Shown here in pieces: positions 46,979-56,481 of a stretch of DNA of 64,000 bases. A program made the translations under genes and the position numbers. Source of the stretch: Pseudomonas fluorescens (GTDB lineage: Bacteria; Pseudomonadota; Gammaproteobacteria; Pseudomonadales; Pseudomonadaceae); contig NZ_CABVHQ010000004.1 of assembly GCF_902497895.1 (NCBI RefSeq), positions 62,001 to 126,000 of the forward strand. The letters are read 5' to 3'. Each line of letters starts with the position of its first letter. The first letter of the stretch is position 1. The notes under the pieces are model-generated. The model saw only the letters and a list, made by a program, of their open reading frames with translations, ran no database searches and was not told the origin of the DNA.

Positions 46979-47623
46979 TCAGACGCCGAACTGTGCGCGG
47001 TAGGCTTCAACTGCCGGCAGGTGTTGCTTGAGCTGCGGATCGTCAGCCAGGAACTCGAGCACCTGGTTCAGCGAAACAATGCTGATCACTGGAATGCCAA
47101 AGTCACGCTCCACTTCCTGAATAGCCGACAATTCACCGGTGCCACGCTCCTGACGATTCAGGGCGATTAACACACCGGCAGCCTTGGCGCCGTCCTGGGA
47201 AGCGATGATTTGCATCACCTCGCGGATTGCCGTGCCGGCAGTGATCACGTCGTCGATGATCAACACATCACCCGCCAGCGGAGCGCCGACCAGGCTGCCG
47301 CCCTCACCGTGAGCCTTGGCTTCCTTGCGATTGAAGCACCATGGCAGATCGAGCAGGTGGTGCTCAGCCAGGGCCACAGCAGTGGTCGCCGCCAAAGGAA
47401 TGCCTTTGTAGGCCGGGCCGAACAGTACGTCGAAAGAAATTCCGCTTTCAACAATGGCTGCCGCGTAGAAGCGACCGAGCTGCGCCAGGGCCGAACCGCT
47501 GTTGAACAGACCGGCATTGAAGAAGTAAGGACTGGTACGCCCGGACTTCAGGGTGAACTCACCGAAGCGCAAAACGCCGCGATCGATGGCAAAACGAATG
47601 AAATCGCGCTGATACGCCTGCAT
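46979..47623 (-). CDS. pyrE: Orotate phosphoribosyltransferase
   Basis: Makes OMP from orotate and PRPP in pyrimidine synthesis. The 214-residue protein has [26 protein letters not shown] and the PRPP loop [13 protein letters not shown] (about 118-130). It is divergent from crc with 81 bases between the starts, the same pairing as in other pseudomonads. Confidence 0.97.
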   Translation of the reverse strand: MQAYQRDFIRFAIDRGVLRFGEFTLKSGRTSPYFFNAGLFNSGSALAQLGRFYAAAIVESGISFDVLFGPAYKGIPLAATTAVALAEHHLLDLPWCFNRKEAKAHGEGGSLVGAPLAGDVLIIDDVITAGTAIREVMQIIASQDGAKAAGVLIALNRQERGTGELSAIQEVERDFGIPVISIVSLNQVLEFLADDPQLKQHLPAVEAYRAQFGV

Positions 47624-47704
47624 GAAAAAAGCCCCAATATCACGGATTTAGCTAATTAGGTAGACCTCGGGTATCATACACGCACGCGATTTTTGGGGCC
47701 ATTT

Positions 47705-48484
47705 ATGCGGATCATCAGTGTGAACGTCAATGGTATTCAGGCTGCAGTCGAGCGTGGTTTGCTCAGTTGGCTGCAAGCACAGAACGCCGACGTCATCTGC
47801 CTGCAGGACACCCGCGCCTCCGCCTTTGAACTGGACGACCCAGCCTTCCAACTGGATGGCTACTTCCTTTATGCCTGCGAAGCCGAAGTCCCCGCCCAAG
47901 GTGGCGTGGCTTTGTATTCGCGGCTGCAACCGAAGGCTGTCATCAGTGGTCTCGGTTTCGAGACGGCAGACCGCTACGGGCGCTACCTGCAAGCCGATTT
48001 CGATAAGGTCAGCATCGCGACCTTGCTGCTTCCATCAGGGCAGAATGGCGATGAAGACTTGAACCAGAAGTTCAAGTTTATGGACGACTTCGCCCGCTAT
48101 CTGGATAAACAGCGGCGCAAACGGCGCGAGTACATTTATTGTGGCTCGCTCTACGTGGCCCAACAGAAGCTGGATATCAAGAACTGGCGCGACAGCCAGC
48201 AATCTCCGGGCTTCCTGGCGCCTGAACGGGCCTGGATGGACGAGATTGTCGGCAACATGGGTTATGTCGATGCCCTGCGTGAAGTCAGCCGTGAAGGTGA
48301 CCAGTACAGTTGGTGGCCGGACAACGAACAGGCCGAGATGCTCAACCTGGGCTGGCGTTTCGACTACCAGCTGCTGACTCCGGGCCTGCGTCGTTTCGTC
48401 CGTAGTGCACGCCTGCCGCGTCAGCCGCGTTTCTCGCAGCATGCGCCACTGATCGTGGACTACGACTGGACGCTGACCATCTAA
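47705..48484 (+). CDS. crc: Catabolite repression control protein Crc
   Basis: Crc works with Hfq to repress translation of genes for non-preferred carbon sources. The 259-residue protein has an exonuclease III fold but lacks its catalysis: LQDTRA replaces LQETK, the GDFN position reads GSLY, and the final SDHAP reads SQHAP. ATG 47705 (MRIISVNVNG) is the family start; an upstream in-frame codon at 47693 adds only four residues. It is divergent from pyrE. Confidence 0.95.
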   Translation: MRIISVNVNGIQAAVERGLLSWLQAQNADVICLQDTRASAFELDDPAFQLDGYFLYACEAEVPAQGGVALYSRLQPKAVISGLGFETADRYGRYLQADFDKVSIATLLLPSGQNGDEDLNQKFKFMDDFARYLDKQRRKRREYIYCGSLYVAQQKLDIKNWRDSQQSPGFLAPERAWMDEIVGNMGYVDALREVSREGDQYSWWPDNEQAEMLNLGWRFDYQLLTPGLRRFVRSARLPRQPRFSQHAPLIVDYDWTLTI

Positions 48485-48500
48485 GCGTCGTTTCACAGCC

Positions 48501-48534
48501 ACAAAAAAGCCGACAGCGATGTCGGCTTTTTTGT
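48501..48534 (+). terminator. Intrinsic terminator of crc
   Basis: ACAAAAAAGCCGACA and TGTCGGCTTTTTTGT form a 15-bp perfect stem with a GCGA loop (48516-48519). It is usable from both sides. Confidence 0.92.
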
Positions 48535-48548
48535 GTCCGCTGATTCCA

Positions 48549-48638
48549 TGTAGGAGCGAGCTTGCTCGCGATAGCGATCTGTCAGTCAACATCTCAGTTG
48601 CCTGTGACGGCCTCATCGCGAGCAAGCTCGCTCCTACA
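48549..48638. repeat. REPIN, GTAGGAGCGAGC family
   Basis: Inverted TGTAGGAGCGAGCTTGCTCG / CGAGCAAGCTCGCTCCTACA ends with an imperfectly paired centre, between convergent crc and the DUF4870 gene. Confidence 0.9.
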
Positions 48639-48656
48639 AGGGATTGCGGTGAGCGC

Positions 48657-49025
48657 TTACTTGATCAACCGCCAGGTGAACGGATAGCGATACGGCTGCC
48701 CTTCATTGGCCTTGACCCCGGCAATGATCGTCAGCACCAGAGCGCCGATCGCCACCAGCCCGAACAGGAAGAACCCGATCACTATGATCATCAGCAAGAA
48801 GCAGATCGCCGAGGCAATGGCGACGGTGATCTGGAAGTTCAGCGCTTCCTTGCCCTGGGCATCGATGAACGGGTCGGTCTCGCGCTTCCACTGCCAGAGA
48901 ATCAGCGGCCCGATCAAGGTACCGAAAGGAATCCAGATCCCCAGCAATGCGGACAAGTGACAAAACATCGCCCACTGGCGAACCTCACGGCTCGGCGCAG
49001 GCAGTGGCAGTTGATCCTCACTCAT
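48657..49025 (-). CDS. DUF4870 membrane protein
   Basis: Small inner-membrane protein of unknown function, 122 residues. After a polar N-terminus (MSEDQLPLPAPSREVRQW) come three to four hydrophobic segments (about 19-45, 65-85, 85-105) with the family stretch KRETDPFIDAQGKEALNFQITV between them. It is 32 bases downstream of rph on the same strand and may share its transcript. GGAGAG precedes the ATG. Confidence 0.85.
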   Translation of the reverse strand: MSEDQLPLPAPSREVRQWAMFCHLSALLGIWIPFGTLIGPLILWQWKRETDPFIDAQGKEALNFQITVAIASAICFLLMIIVIGFFLFGLVAIGALVLTIIAGVKANEGQPYRYPFTWRLIK

Positions 49026-49057
49026 GATGACGCTCTCCTTGCTGGAAATCGGGTCAA

Positions 49058-49780
49058 TCAGTCAGCCAGAGCCGCTTTCTGCAACTCGAAAATCTCGTTC
49101 ATGCCTTTCTTCGCCAACGCCAGCATCGCGTTCAGCTCTTCAGGCTGGAACGGTACGCCTTCGGCAGTGCCCTGAACCTCAATGAAGCCACCGGTGCTGG
49201 TCATCACGACGTTGAGGTCAGTCTCGGCAGCCGAGTCTTCCAGGTAATCCAGATCAAGCACAGGCTCGCCCTGGTACATACCCACCGAAACAGCCGCGAT
49301 CATTTGCTTGAGCGGGTCACCGCCTTTCAGGCCGCCACGCTTCTTGATCACTTTCAAGGCATCGATAAGGGCAACCATGGCCCCGGTGATCGACGCGGTG
49401 CGAGTGCCGCCATCAGCCTGGATCACATCGCAATCGACGTACAGGGTGACATCGCCCAGCTTGGACATGTCCAGTGCGGCGCGCAGGGAACGGCCGATCA
49501 AACGCTGGATCTCCAGAGTGCGACCACCTTGTTTGCCACGGCTCGCTTCACGCTGGTTACGCTCGCCAGTGGCGCGCGGCAGCATGCCGTATTCAGCAGT
49601 CAACCAGCCCTGGCCCTGACCCTTGAGGAAGCGCGGCACGCCATTTTCGACGCTGACCGTGCAAATCACCTTGGTGTCACCGAACTCGACCAGTACAGAT
49701 CCCTCGGCGTGTTTGGTGTAGTTGCGGGTGATGCGGATCGAGCGGAGCTGATCGGCAGCGCGACCACTTGGACGTTTCAT
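49058..49780 (-). CDS. rph: Ribonuclease PH
   Basis: Phosphorolytic 3'-5' exonuclease that matures tRNA 3' ends. The 240-residue protein starts [28 protein letters not shown] and carries [37 protein letters not shown] and [18 protein letters not shown], the phosphate and metal-site motifs. The frame is open 49 codons further upstream but with no family sequence. It is divergent from yicC. Confidence 0.97.
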   Translation of the reverse strand: MKRPSGRAADQLRSIRITRNYTKHAEGSVLVEFGDTKVICTVSVENGVPRFLKGQGQGWLTAEYGMLPRATGERNQREASRGKQGGRTLEIQRLIGRSLRAALDMSKLGDVTLYVDCDVIQADGGTRTASITGAMVALIDALKVIKKRGGLKGGDPLKQMIAAVSVGMYQGEPVLDLDYLEDSAAETDLNVVMTSTGGFIEVQGTAEGVPFQPEELNAMLALAKKGMNEIFELQKAALAD

Positions 49781-50060
49781 AGGGAATACCTGTACGAGGA
49801 CGGAAATCTGCCGAGCATTATAGAGCCCGCAGCACCGACTGGGCACTTCTAAAAAACCTGCGTCGCGACCGAAGGCTCTGAACAAGGGCTTGAGGCCGAC
49901 CGCCGGGCGCCCGCAGCGCTTTGTCACACGCCGGGTTTGGGGGCATTCGCTGCACTGCGTTACAATCCTGCGCCTTTACAGCCTGTCGGCTTTAATTTAT
50001 CCATCAGGCCCGCGCAAACCCTTCAAGGTTGGTAGTGGGCCCGAATCGCGAGGTACCTCC

Positions 50061-50924
50061 ATGGTGCACAGCATGACCGCCTTCGCCCGCGTCGAAAAAG
50101 CCGGCGCCCAAGGCACCCTGAGTTGGGAGTTGCGCTCGGTCAACAGCCGCTACCTGGAACCGCACCTGCGTCTGCCGGAGTCTTTTCGTGACCTTGAGGG
50201 CGCTGTTCGCGAAGCGCTGCGCCAGGGTTTGTCCCGCGGAAAACTCGAATGCACCCTGCGCTTTACCGAAGAAACCACTGGCAAGCCATTGCAGGTTGAT
50301 CGCGAACGCGCCGCGCAGCTGGTTGCCGCGGCGGAGACCGTGGCCAGCCTGATCAAGCACCCGGCAGCCTTGAACCCGCTGGAAGTCCTGGCCTGGCCGG
50401 GCGTGCTGGTGGCCGACGCGAGCGACCCGCAAGCGCTGAACGCTGAAGCCTTGACCCTGTTCAACCAGGGCTTGAAAGAGCTCAAGAGTGGCCGCGAGCG
50501 CGAAGGCGCGGAGCTGGCCCGACTGATCAGCGACCGCCTGAGCTCCATCGAAGAAGACGTGGTAACCCTGCGTGAACTGGTCCCGCAGATGCTCGCGACC
50601 CAGCGCCAGAAAGTCCTCGACCGCTTCGCCGACATGAAGGCCGAACTGGACCCGCAGCGCCTGGAACAGGAAATGGTCATGCTCGCGCAAAAAAGCGACG
50701 TGGCCGAAGAACTGGACCGGTTGAGCACCCACATCATTGAAGTTCGCCGCGTGCTCAAGTCCGGTGGCGCTGCCGGTCGGCGCCTGGACTTCCTGATGCA
50801 GGAGCTCAACCGTGAAGCCAACACACTGGGCTCCAAAGCCTTCGACCCGCGTAGCACCCAGGCTGCGGTCAACCTCAAAGTGTTGATCGAGCAGATGCGC
50901 GAACAAGTGCAGAATATTGAGTAA
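50061..50924 (+). CDS. yicC: YicC family endoribonuclease
   Basis: YicC proteins are endoribonucleases; E. coli YicC acts on the sRNA RyhB. The 287-residue product begins MVHSMTAFARVE and has the N-terminal YicC_N domain (about 1-155, with WELRSVNSRYLEPHLRLPE) and the C-terminal DUF1732 domain (about 200-287, RLEQEMVMLAQKSDVAEELDRLSTHI, GRRLDFLMQELNREANT). GAGGTACCTCC precedes the ATG. gmk follows after twelve bases. Confidence 0.92.
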   Translation: MVHSMTAFARVEKAGAQGTLSWELRSVNSRYLEPHLRLPESFRDLEGAVREALRQGLSRGKLECTLRFTEETTGKPLQVDRERAAQLVAAAETVASLIKHPAALNPLEVLAWPGVLVADASDPQALNAEALTLFNQGLKELKSGREREGAELARLISDRLSSIEEDVVTLRELVPQMLATQRQKVLDRFADMKAELDPQRLEQEMVMLAQKSDVAEELDRLSTHIIEVRRVLKSGGAAGRRLDFLMQELNREANTLGSKAFDPRSTQAAVNLKVLIEQMREQVQNIE

Positions 50925-51557
<633 letters not shown>

Positions 51558-51628
51558 AGAGCACTTCCCTAAACCGCTGCAAGGGCTTTACATTGGCCCT
51601 TGTAGCGTGTTGGAGAGTCAGTTGAAAA

Positions 51629-51660
51629 ATCAGCGCTTCCCTAAACGCTGGTGTTTTTTT
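51629..51660 (+). terminator. Intrinsic terminator between gmk and rpoZ
   Basis: ATCAGCG and CGCTGGT pair (one G-T) around CTTCCCTAAA, followed by seven T residues. A second, longer hairpin without a T run lies just upstream (51575-51607). rpoZ starts 64 bases later, so it either has its own promoter or is fed by read-through. Confidence 0.7.
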
Positions 51661-51723
51661 AAACTGTTCAGTCCGCTCGCCCATCCGGGCAGCGCGCATA
51701 TTGCATTTGCTACGAGGAATACC

Positions 51724-51987
51724 ATGGCCCGCGTAACCGTTGAAGACTGCCTAGATCACGTGGCTAACCGCTTTGAGCTGGTCATGCTCTCTACCAAACG
51801 TGCTCGTCAATTGGCGACCGGCGGCAAAGAGCCAAAGCTGGCTTGGGAAAACGATAAGCCTACAGTCATGGCGTTGCGCGAAATCGCGGCTGGCCTGATG
51901 AGCTATGAAGTTATCGCTGAAGCTGAAATCGTTGAAGACGAACCGCTGTTCGCGGCGTTCGAGGACGAGTCCAACGAGGCCGTCTAA
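51724..51987 (+). CDS. rpoZ: RNA polymerase omega subunit
   Basis: Omega helps assemble RNA polymerase and forms part of a ppGpp site. The 87-residue product begins [30 protein letters not shown], the conserved family segment, and contains [15 protein letters not shown]. The acidic tail is normal. GAGGAATACC precedes the ATG. spoT follows 57 bases later, pairing the ppGpp target with the ppGpp enzyme. Confidence 0.97.
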   Translation: MARVTVEDCLDHVANRFELVMLSTKRARQLATGGKEPKLAWENDKPTVMALREIAAGLMSYEVIAEAEIVEDEPLFAAFEDESNEAV

Positions 51988-52044
51988 GCCTATGCCTGGT
52001 CGACGTAGCACGGCGCAGGGTCACAGCCATCGGCAGGAGTCATC

Positions 52045-54150
52045 ATGCCGAGCATAGACGCCCTCGCCGATCGCTTATCGACCTATCTCGGCACGGACCA
52101 GGTCAACCTGGTTCGCCGAGCGTACTTCTACGCCGAACAAGCCCACGACGGCCAACGCCGTCGTAGCGGTGAAGCCTACGTCACGCACCCGCTGGCGGTG
52201 GCGAATATTCTTGCCGACATGCATATGGACCATCAGAGCCTGATGGCGGCCATGCTGCATGACGTGATCGAAGACACCGGCATTGCCAAGGAAGCGCTCT
52301 CGGCGCAGTTCGGTGAAACCGTGGCCGAACTGGTCGACGGGGTCAGCAAACTGACCCAGATGAACTTCGAGACCAAGGCCGAAGCCCAAGCCGAAAACTT
52401 CCAGAAAATGGCCATGGCCATGGCCCGCGATATTCGCGTGATCCTGGTCAAGCTGGCCGACCGCCTGCACAACATGCGGACCCTGGAAGTGTTGTCCGGC
52501 GAGAAACGCCGGCGGATCGCCAAGGAAACCCTGGAGATCTATGCGCCGATCGCCAACCGCCTGGGCATGCACAGTATCCGCGTAGAATTCGAAGACCTCG
52601 GCTTCAAGGCCATGCACCCGATGCGTTCCGCGCGAATCTACCAGGCGGTCAAGCGCGCCCGGGGCAACCGCAAGGAAATCGTCAACAAGATCGAAGAATC
52701 CCTCAGCCACTGCCTGGCCATCGACGGCATACAGGGCGAGGTCAGCGGTCGGCAGAAACACATCTACGGCATCTACAAGAAGATGCGCGGCAAGCGTCGG
52801 GCGTTCAACGAGATCATGGACGTCTACGCGTTCCGGATCATCGTCGACAAGGTCGATACCTGCTACCGGGTGCTCGGTGCTGTACATAACTTATATAAAC
52901 CGCTGCCGGGGCGCTTCAAGGATTACATCGCGATCCCCAAAGCCAACGGCTATCAGTCACTGCATACCACGCTGTTCGGCATGCACGGCGTACCGATCGA
53001 GATCCAGATCCGCACCCGTGAAATGGAAGAGATGGCCAACAACGGCATCGCCGCCCATTGGCTGTACAAATCCACCGGTGACGAGCAACCCAAAGGCACC
53101 CATGCCCGCGCCCGCCAGTGGGTCAAAGGCGTGCTGGAAATGCAGCAGCGCGCCGGCAACTCCCTGGAATTCATCGAAAGCGTGAAGATCGACCTGTTCC
53201 CTGACGAGGTCTACGTCTTCACGCCCAAAGGCCGGATCATGGAGCTGCCCAAAGGCTCCACGGCGGTCGATTTCGCCTACGCGGTCCACACCGACGTCGG
53301 CAACAGCTGCATCGCCTGTCGGATCAACCGTCGCCTGGCACCGCTGTCCGAACCGCTGCAAAGCGGCTCGACCGTGGAAATCGTCAGCGCTCCGGGCGCG
53401 CGGCCAAACCCTGCGTGGCTCAACTTCGTGGTCACCGGCAAGGCCCGCACGCATATTCGTCACGCCCTGAAACTGCAACGCCGCTCCGAGTCCATCAGCC
53501 TCGGCGAACGCTTGCTGAACAAGGTGCTCAACGGGTTCAACAGTTCGCTGGAAAGAGTTCCGGCCGAGCGCATCCAGTTGATGCTCCATGAATATCGCCT
53601 GGAGCTGATCGAAGACCTGCTGGAAGACATCGGCCTGGGCAATCGCATGGCCTATGTCGTCGCTCGCCGCCTGCTCGGCGAAGGCGAACAGCTGCCAAGC
53701 GCCGAAGGCCCGCTGGCGATTCGCGGTACCGAAGGCCTGGTCCTGAGCTACGCCAAATGTTGCACACCGATCCCTGGCGACCCGATCGTCGGCCACCTGT
53801 CCGCAGGCAAAGGGATGGTGGTGCACCTGGACAACTGCCGCAACATCAGTGAAATCCGCCATAACCCGGAAAAATGCATCCAGCTTTCCTGGGCCAAGGA
53901 TGTCACCGGCGAATTCAACGTCGAACTGCGCGTCGAACTGGAACACCAGCGCGGCCTGATCGCCCTGCTGGCCAGCAGCGTCAATGCCGCCGACGGCAAT
54001 ATCGAAAAAATCAGCATGGACGAACGCGATGGTCGCATCAGCGTGGTCCAACTGGTGGTCAGCGTGCACGACCGCGTGCACCTGGCCCGCGTGATCAAGA
54101 AACTGCGTGCCCTGACCGGGGTCACCCGCATCACTCGCATGCGTGCGTAG
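52045..54150 (+). CDS. spoT: Bifunctional (p)ppGpp synthase/hydrolase SpoT
   Basis: Controls the stringent response by making and mainly hydrolysing (p)ppGpp. The 701-residue protein has the HD hydrolase domain (about 20-150, with HPLAVANILADMHMD, HDVIEDTG and LADRLHNMRT), the synthetase domain (about 230-340, YRVLGAVHNLYKPLPGRFKDYIAIPKANGYQSLHT), a TGS domain (about 385-445, DEVYVFTPKGRIMELPKGST), a conserved-cysteine linker (YAKCCTPIPGD) and a C-terminal ACT domain. An intact HD motif marks it as SpoT rather than RelA. Confidence 0.97.
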   Translation: MPSIDALADRLSTYLGTDQVNLVRRAYFYAEQAHDGQRRRSGEAYVTHPLAVANILADMHMDHQSLMAAMLHDVIEDTGIAKEALSAQFGETVAELVDGVSKLTQMNFETKAEAQAENFQKMAMAMARDIRVILVKLADRLHNMRTLEVLSGEKRRRIAKETLEIYAPIANRLGMHSIRVEFEDLGFKAMHPMRSARIYQAVKRARGNRKEIVNKIEESLSHCLAIDGIQGEVSGRQKHIYGIYKKMRGKRRAFNEIMDVYAFRIIVDKVDTCYRVLGAVHNLYKPLPGRFKDYIAIPKANGYQSLHTTLFGMHGVPIEIQIRTREMEEMANNGIAAHWLYKSTGDEQPKGTHARARQWVKGVLEMQQRAGNSLEFIESVKIDLFPDEVYVFTPKGRIMELPKGSTAVDFAYAVHTDVGNSCIACRINRRLAPLSEPLQSGSTVEIVSAPGARPNPAWLNFVVTGKARTHIRHALKLQRRSESISLGERLLNKVLNGFNSSLERVPAERIQLMLHEYRLELIEDLLEDIGLGNRMAYVVARRLLGEGEQLPSAEGPLAIRGTEGLVLSYAKCCTPIPGDPIVGHLSAGKGMVVHLDNCRNISEIRHNPEKCIQLSWAKDVTGEFNVELRVELEHQRGLIALLASSVNAADGNIEKISMDERDGRISVVQLVVSVHDRVHLARVIKKLRALTGVTRITRMRA

Positions 54151-54174
54151 CCTGCCCATTACAAGGAGTCATTC

Positions 54175-54555
54175 ATGACCAAAACCGTTATCACCAGCGA
54201 CAAGGCACCTGCTGCCATCGGCACTTATTCCCAGGCAATCAAGGCTGGCAATACTGTCTACATGTCCGGCCAGATCCCGCTGGACCCGAAAACCATGGAG
54301 CTGGTCGAAGGCTTCGAAGCCCAGACCGTTCAGGTGTTCGAGAACCTCAAGGCCGTGGCTGAAGCCGCCGGTGGTTCGTTCAAGGACATCGTCAAACTGA
54401 ACATCTTCCTCACCGACCTGAGCCACTTCGCCAAGGTCAACGAAATCATGGGCAAATACTTCGACCAGCCTTACCCTGCTCGCGCCGCTATCGGCGTTGC
54501 GGCACTGCCAAAAGGCTCGCAGGTCGAGATGGACGCCATTCTCGTCATCGAGTAA
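54175..54555 (+). CDS. ridA: Reactive intermediate/imine deaminase RidA
   Basis: Hydrolyses 2-aminoacrylate-type enamines and imines released by PLP enzymes. The 126-residue protein matches canonical Rid[16 protein letters not shown] near the start, [34 protein letters not shown], and the substrate arginine in [21 protein letters not shown]. It follows spoT by 24 bases, as in many gamma-proteobacteria. Confidence 0.96.
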   Translation: MTKTVITSDKAPAAIGTYSQAIKAGNTVYMSGQIPLDPKTMELVEGFEAQTVQVFENLKAVAEAAGGSFKDIVKLNIFLTDLSHFAKVNEIMGKYFDQPYPARAAIGVAALPKGSQVEMDAILVIE

Positions 54556-54619
54556 TTCGGGCCACAAGTTCTGGCGCAGCCATGGTGCTGCGCCATTTTC
54601 GTTTTGAAAGGATTCCCTC

Positions 54620-55360
54620 ATGCGCAAAGCGCTTGCTCTCTCGCTGCTTGCCGTTTTTCTCGGTGGTTGTGCCAGCGATCCCGCCGACCGCGACATCGGC
54701 GGCACCTGGATCAACCAGGCGGCAATCGATGCTGCCGCCAAAGGCGGTCCCTTGCGTGAAGCCCTCCAGGCCTATGGTCCGAACCTGGAATGGGACATCA
54801 ATACCAGAGCCGGTCAGGCGCGATACACCAACGGTTTCGAGAATGTCGATGGCAAGCTGCTGGGTGAAGAATCCGGAGCCTGGAAGATCGACTTCTATGG
54901 CAGCTCCGCCAGCGAACTCAGTCGCGACGGCAAACAGCTGCAACAAGCGGCAACCGACTCCGAACCGGAACAGGTTTTCCACCGCGCACAAGGCACGGTT
55001 CCCGAAGGCGCACCGGTCGGCGCCAGCTTTGAACGAGCCTTGTACTCCGCTTACATGGGTGGCGGCTGGAAAGTGCTTAGCGGCCCAGGCGAAGGCAGCA
55101 CCGTTCAGTTCCAGGCCGACGGCCGGATAGAAGGGCTGCCAGGCGCTGATCGCTACGCGTTGTGCCTCGCCGGCGATTGCGCATCCATGAGCGGCGGTTA
55201 TGACAATCTCTGGCTGCAGCAAGGCGACCGGGGCAACCCGTGGATTTTCACCCGCAAGGGCAATCAACTGGAAATCTTCCAGGCAGTCAACGGGGCCCGG
55301 GCCGATGAAGTGCCATCGCTCTCTCCTGGCACTCGACAGTGGTTATTGGAAAAACAGTGA
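54620..55360 (+). CDS. Predicted lipoprotein of unknown function
   Basis: A 246-residue protein with a lipoprotein signal (MRKALALSLLAVFLGGCAS, lipobox LGGC, Cys17). The mature part seems to hold two related beta-rich segments (about 25-95 and 125-215), each with a W-K-[IV] followed by G-x(n)-[SG] pattern, suggesting a duplicated lipocalin-like or similar barrel; this is my reading only. I recognise no named family. AAAGGATT precedes the ATG. It may be co-transcribed with ridA, 64 bases upstream. Confidence 0.78.
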   Translation: MRKALALSLLAVFLGGCASDPADRDIGGTWINQAAIDAAAKGGPLREALQAYGPNLEWDINTRAGQARYTNGFENVDGKLLGEESGAWKIDFYGSSASELSRDGKQLQQAATDSEPEQVFHRAQGTVPEGAPVGASFERALYSAYMGGGWKVLSGPGEGSTVQFQADGRIEGLPGADRYALCLAGDCASMSGGYDNLWLQQGDRGNPWIFTRKGNQLEIFQAVNGARADEVPSLSPGTRQWLLEKQ

Positions 55361-55383
55361 TCCTAGCTGCAATAAAAATCCAA

Positions 55384-55412
55384 TGTGGGATCGCCGCACC
55401 GTCGCTCCCACA
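55384..55412. repeat. Short REP remnant
   Basis: TGTGGGATCGCCGCACCGTC followed by GCTCCCACA pairs TGTGGGA with TCCCACA; the normal AGCTTG centre is replaced. Confidence 0.65.
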
Positions 55413-55434
55413 TTTGTATCGCGGTGATTGACCG

Positions 55435-56292
55435 TCAGCAACGCCCCTCAAGAATCGCCGCATACCCCTCACGAAAACTCGGATAGCGCGGTACCCAGCC
55501 CAACGCCCGGGCCCGGGCATTACTGCAGCGCTTGCTGCCGTTGCGGCGGACACTGGCATCGGCGGCCCATTCAGTGACCCCCAGATACTCGCGCAACCAG
55601 TCGAGCACTTCCGCCAGCGGCACAGGCGCATCGTCGACTCCGATGTAACAGTCCTGCAGCGCCGCCCCCCGATACTCCGCCTGGAGCAGGAACGCCAGCA
55701 GACCTGCAGCGTCATCGACGTGAATCCGGTTGCCATACAGCGGTGGGTCGATCGCCACGCGATAGCCTTGGCGCACTTGGGTCAACAGCCACTCTCGACC
55801 CGGCCCGTAAATACCGGTCAAGCGCACCAGACTCGCCGGTATGCCGCTGTGCAAAGCCACTTGCTCAGCCTCGAGCATCAAGCGCCCGGAGTAACCAGTG
55901 GCCTCGGTTGGCGAATTTTCATCGACCCATTCGCCGGTCTGCTGGCCATAGACACTACTGCTGGAGACAAACAACAGGCGCTTGGGCTGCTGCCCATGCT
56001 GCTTCAACCACCCCAGCACATGCTGCAGGCCTTCGACATAGGCAGCGCGATAGCCCGCCTCATCGTGCACCGTGGCCGCGGCGCAATACACCAGATAGTC
56101 CACCGATGCAGTCGGCCAGTCAGCCGGGCACTGCTCGCTGAACAGATCGCCCGCCACGCCTTCGACACCGCTCGGCAAGCCTGAAATGTTGCGCCGCAAC
56201 CCGTAAACCCGCCAATTGTCGACCAACAGTTGCGTGGCCAGACGGCTACCGACATCACCGCAGCCGGCGATTAAAACAGAAGGGATGGGCAT
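55435..56292 (-). CDS. NAD-dependent epimerase/dehydratase-type SDR protein
   Basis: Extended short-chain dehydrogenase-like protein, 285 residues, substrate unknown. The N-terminal Rossmann motif reads IAGCGDVGSRLA; SSSSVYGQQTGEW holds the catalytic serine/threonine region, but the YxxxK motif appears as YSGRL, with the lysine replaced, so classical SDR chemistry is doubtful. YeeZ-type proteins show the same pattern. ATG 56292 is preceded by AAAGGAG; a GTG one codon earlier is also open. It is divergent from exbB. Confidence 0.8.
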   Translation of the reverse strand: MPIPSVLIAGCGDVGSRLATQLLVDNWRVYGLRRNISGLPSGVEGVAGDLFSEQCPADWPTASVDYLVYCAAATVHDEAGYRAAYVEGLQHVLGWLKQHGQQPKRLLFVSSSSVYGQQTGEWVDENSPTEATGYSGRLMLEAEQVALHSGIPASLVRLTGIYGPGREWLLTQVRQGYRVAIDPPLYGNRIHVDDAAGLLAFLLQAEYRGAALQDCYIGVDDAPVPLAEVLDWLREYLGVTEWAADASVRRNGSKRCSNARARALGWVPRYPSFREGYAAILEGRC

Positions 56293-56383
56293 CACAAAAC
56301 TCCTTTCAGAAGCACATTGCCTGGCGTCGAGAACAGACCGGCGGCTAGCAATCGAAGAAAAAAAGATACTGTATTACTTTTGT

Positions 56384-56406
56384 TAACAAGAATTACTTGC
56401 AATAAT
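56384..56406. promoter_or_regulatory. Fur-box-like site before exbB
   Basis: On the minus strand GCAAGTAATTCTTGTTA matches 13 of 17 positions of the Fur-type pattern GCAAATGATTCTCATTA. It lies in an AT-rich patch about 80-100 bases upstream of the exbB ATG, as expected for iron control of TonB genes. Confidence 0.45.
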
Positions 56407-56481
56407 GCCTGCCTATTTTGTTCTCGGCCCTGCGAGGCCTGGAAGGACATCCACCCTCTTTTTCTCTCAGGTCCGGCCAGC

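Noticed and set aside
47705..48484. Active exonuclease III (xth/exoA)
   Set aside because: The catalytic positions are replaced (D for E, S/Y for D/N, Q for D), which is the Crc pattern.
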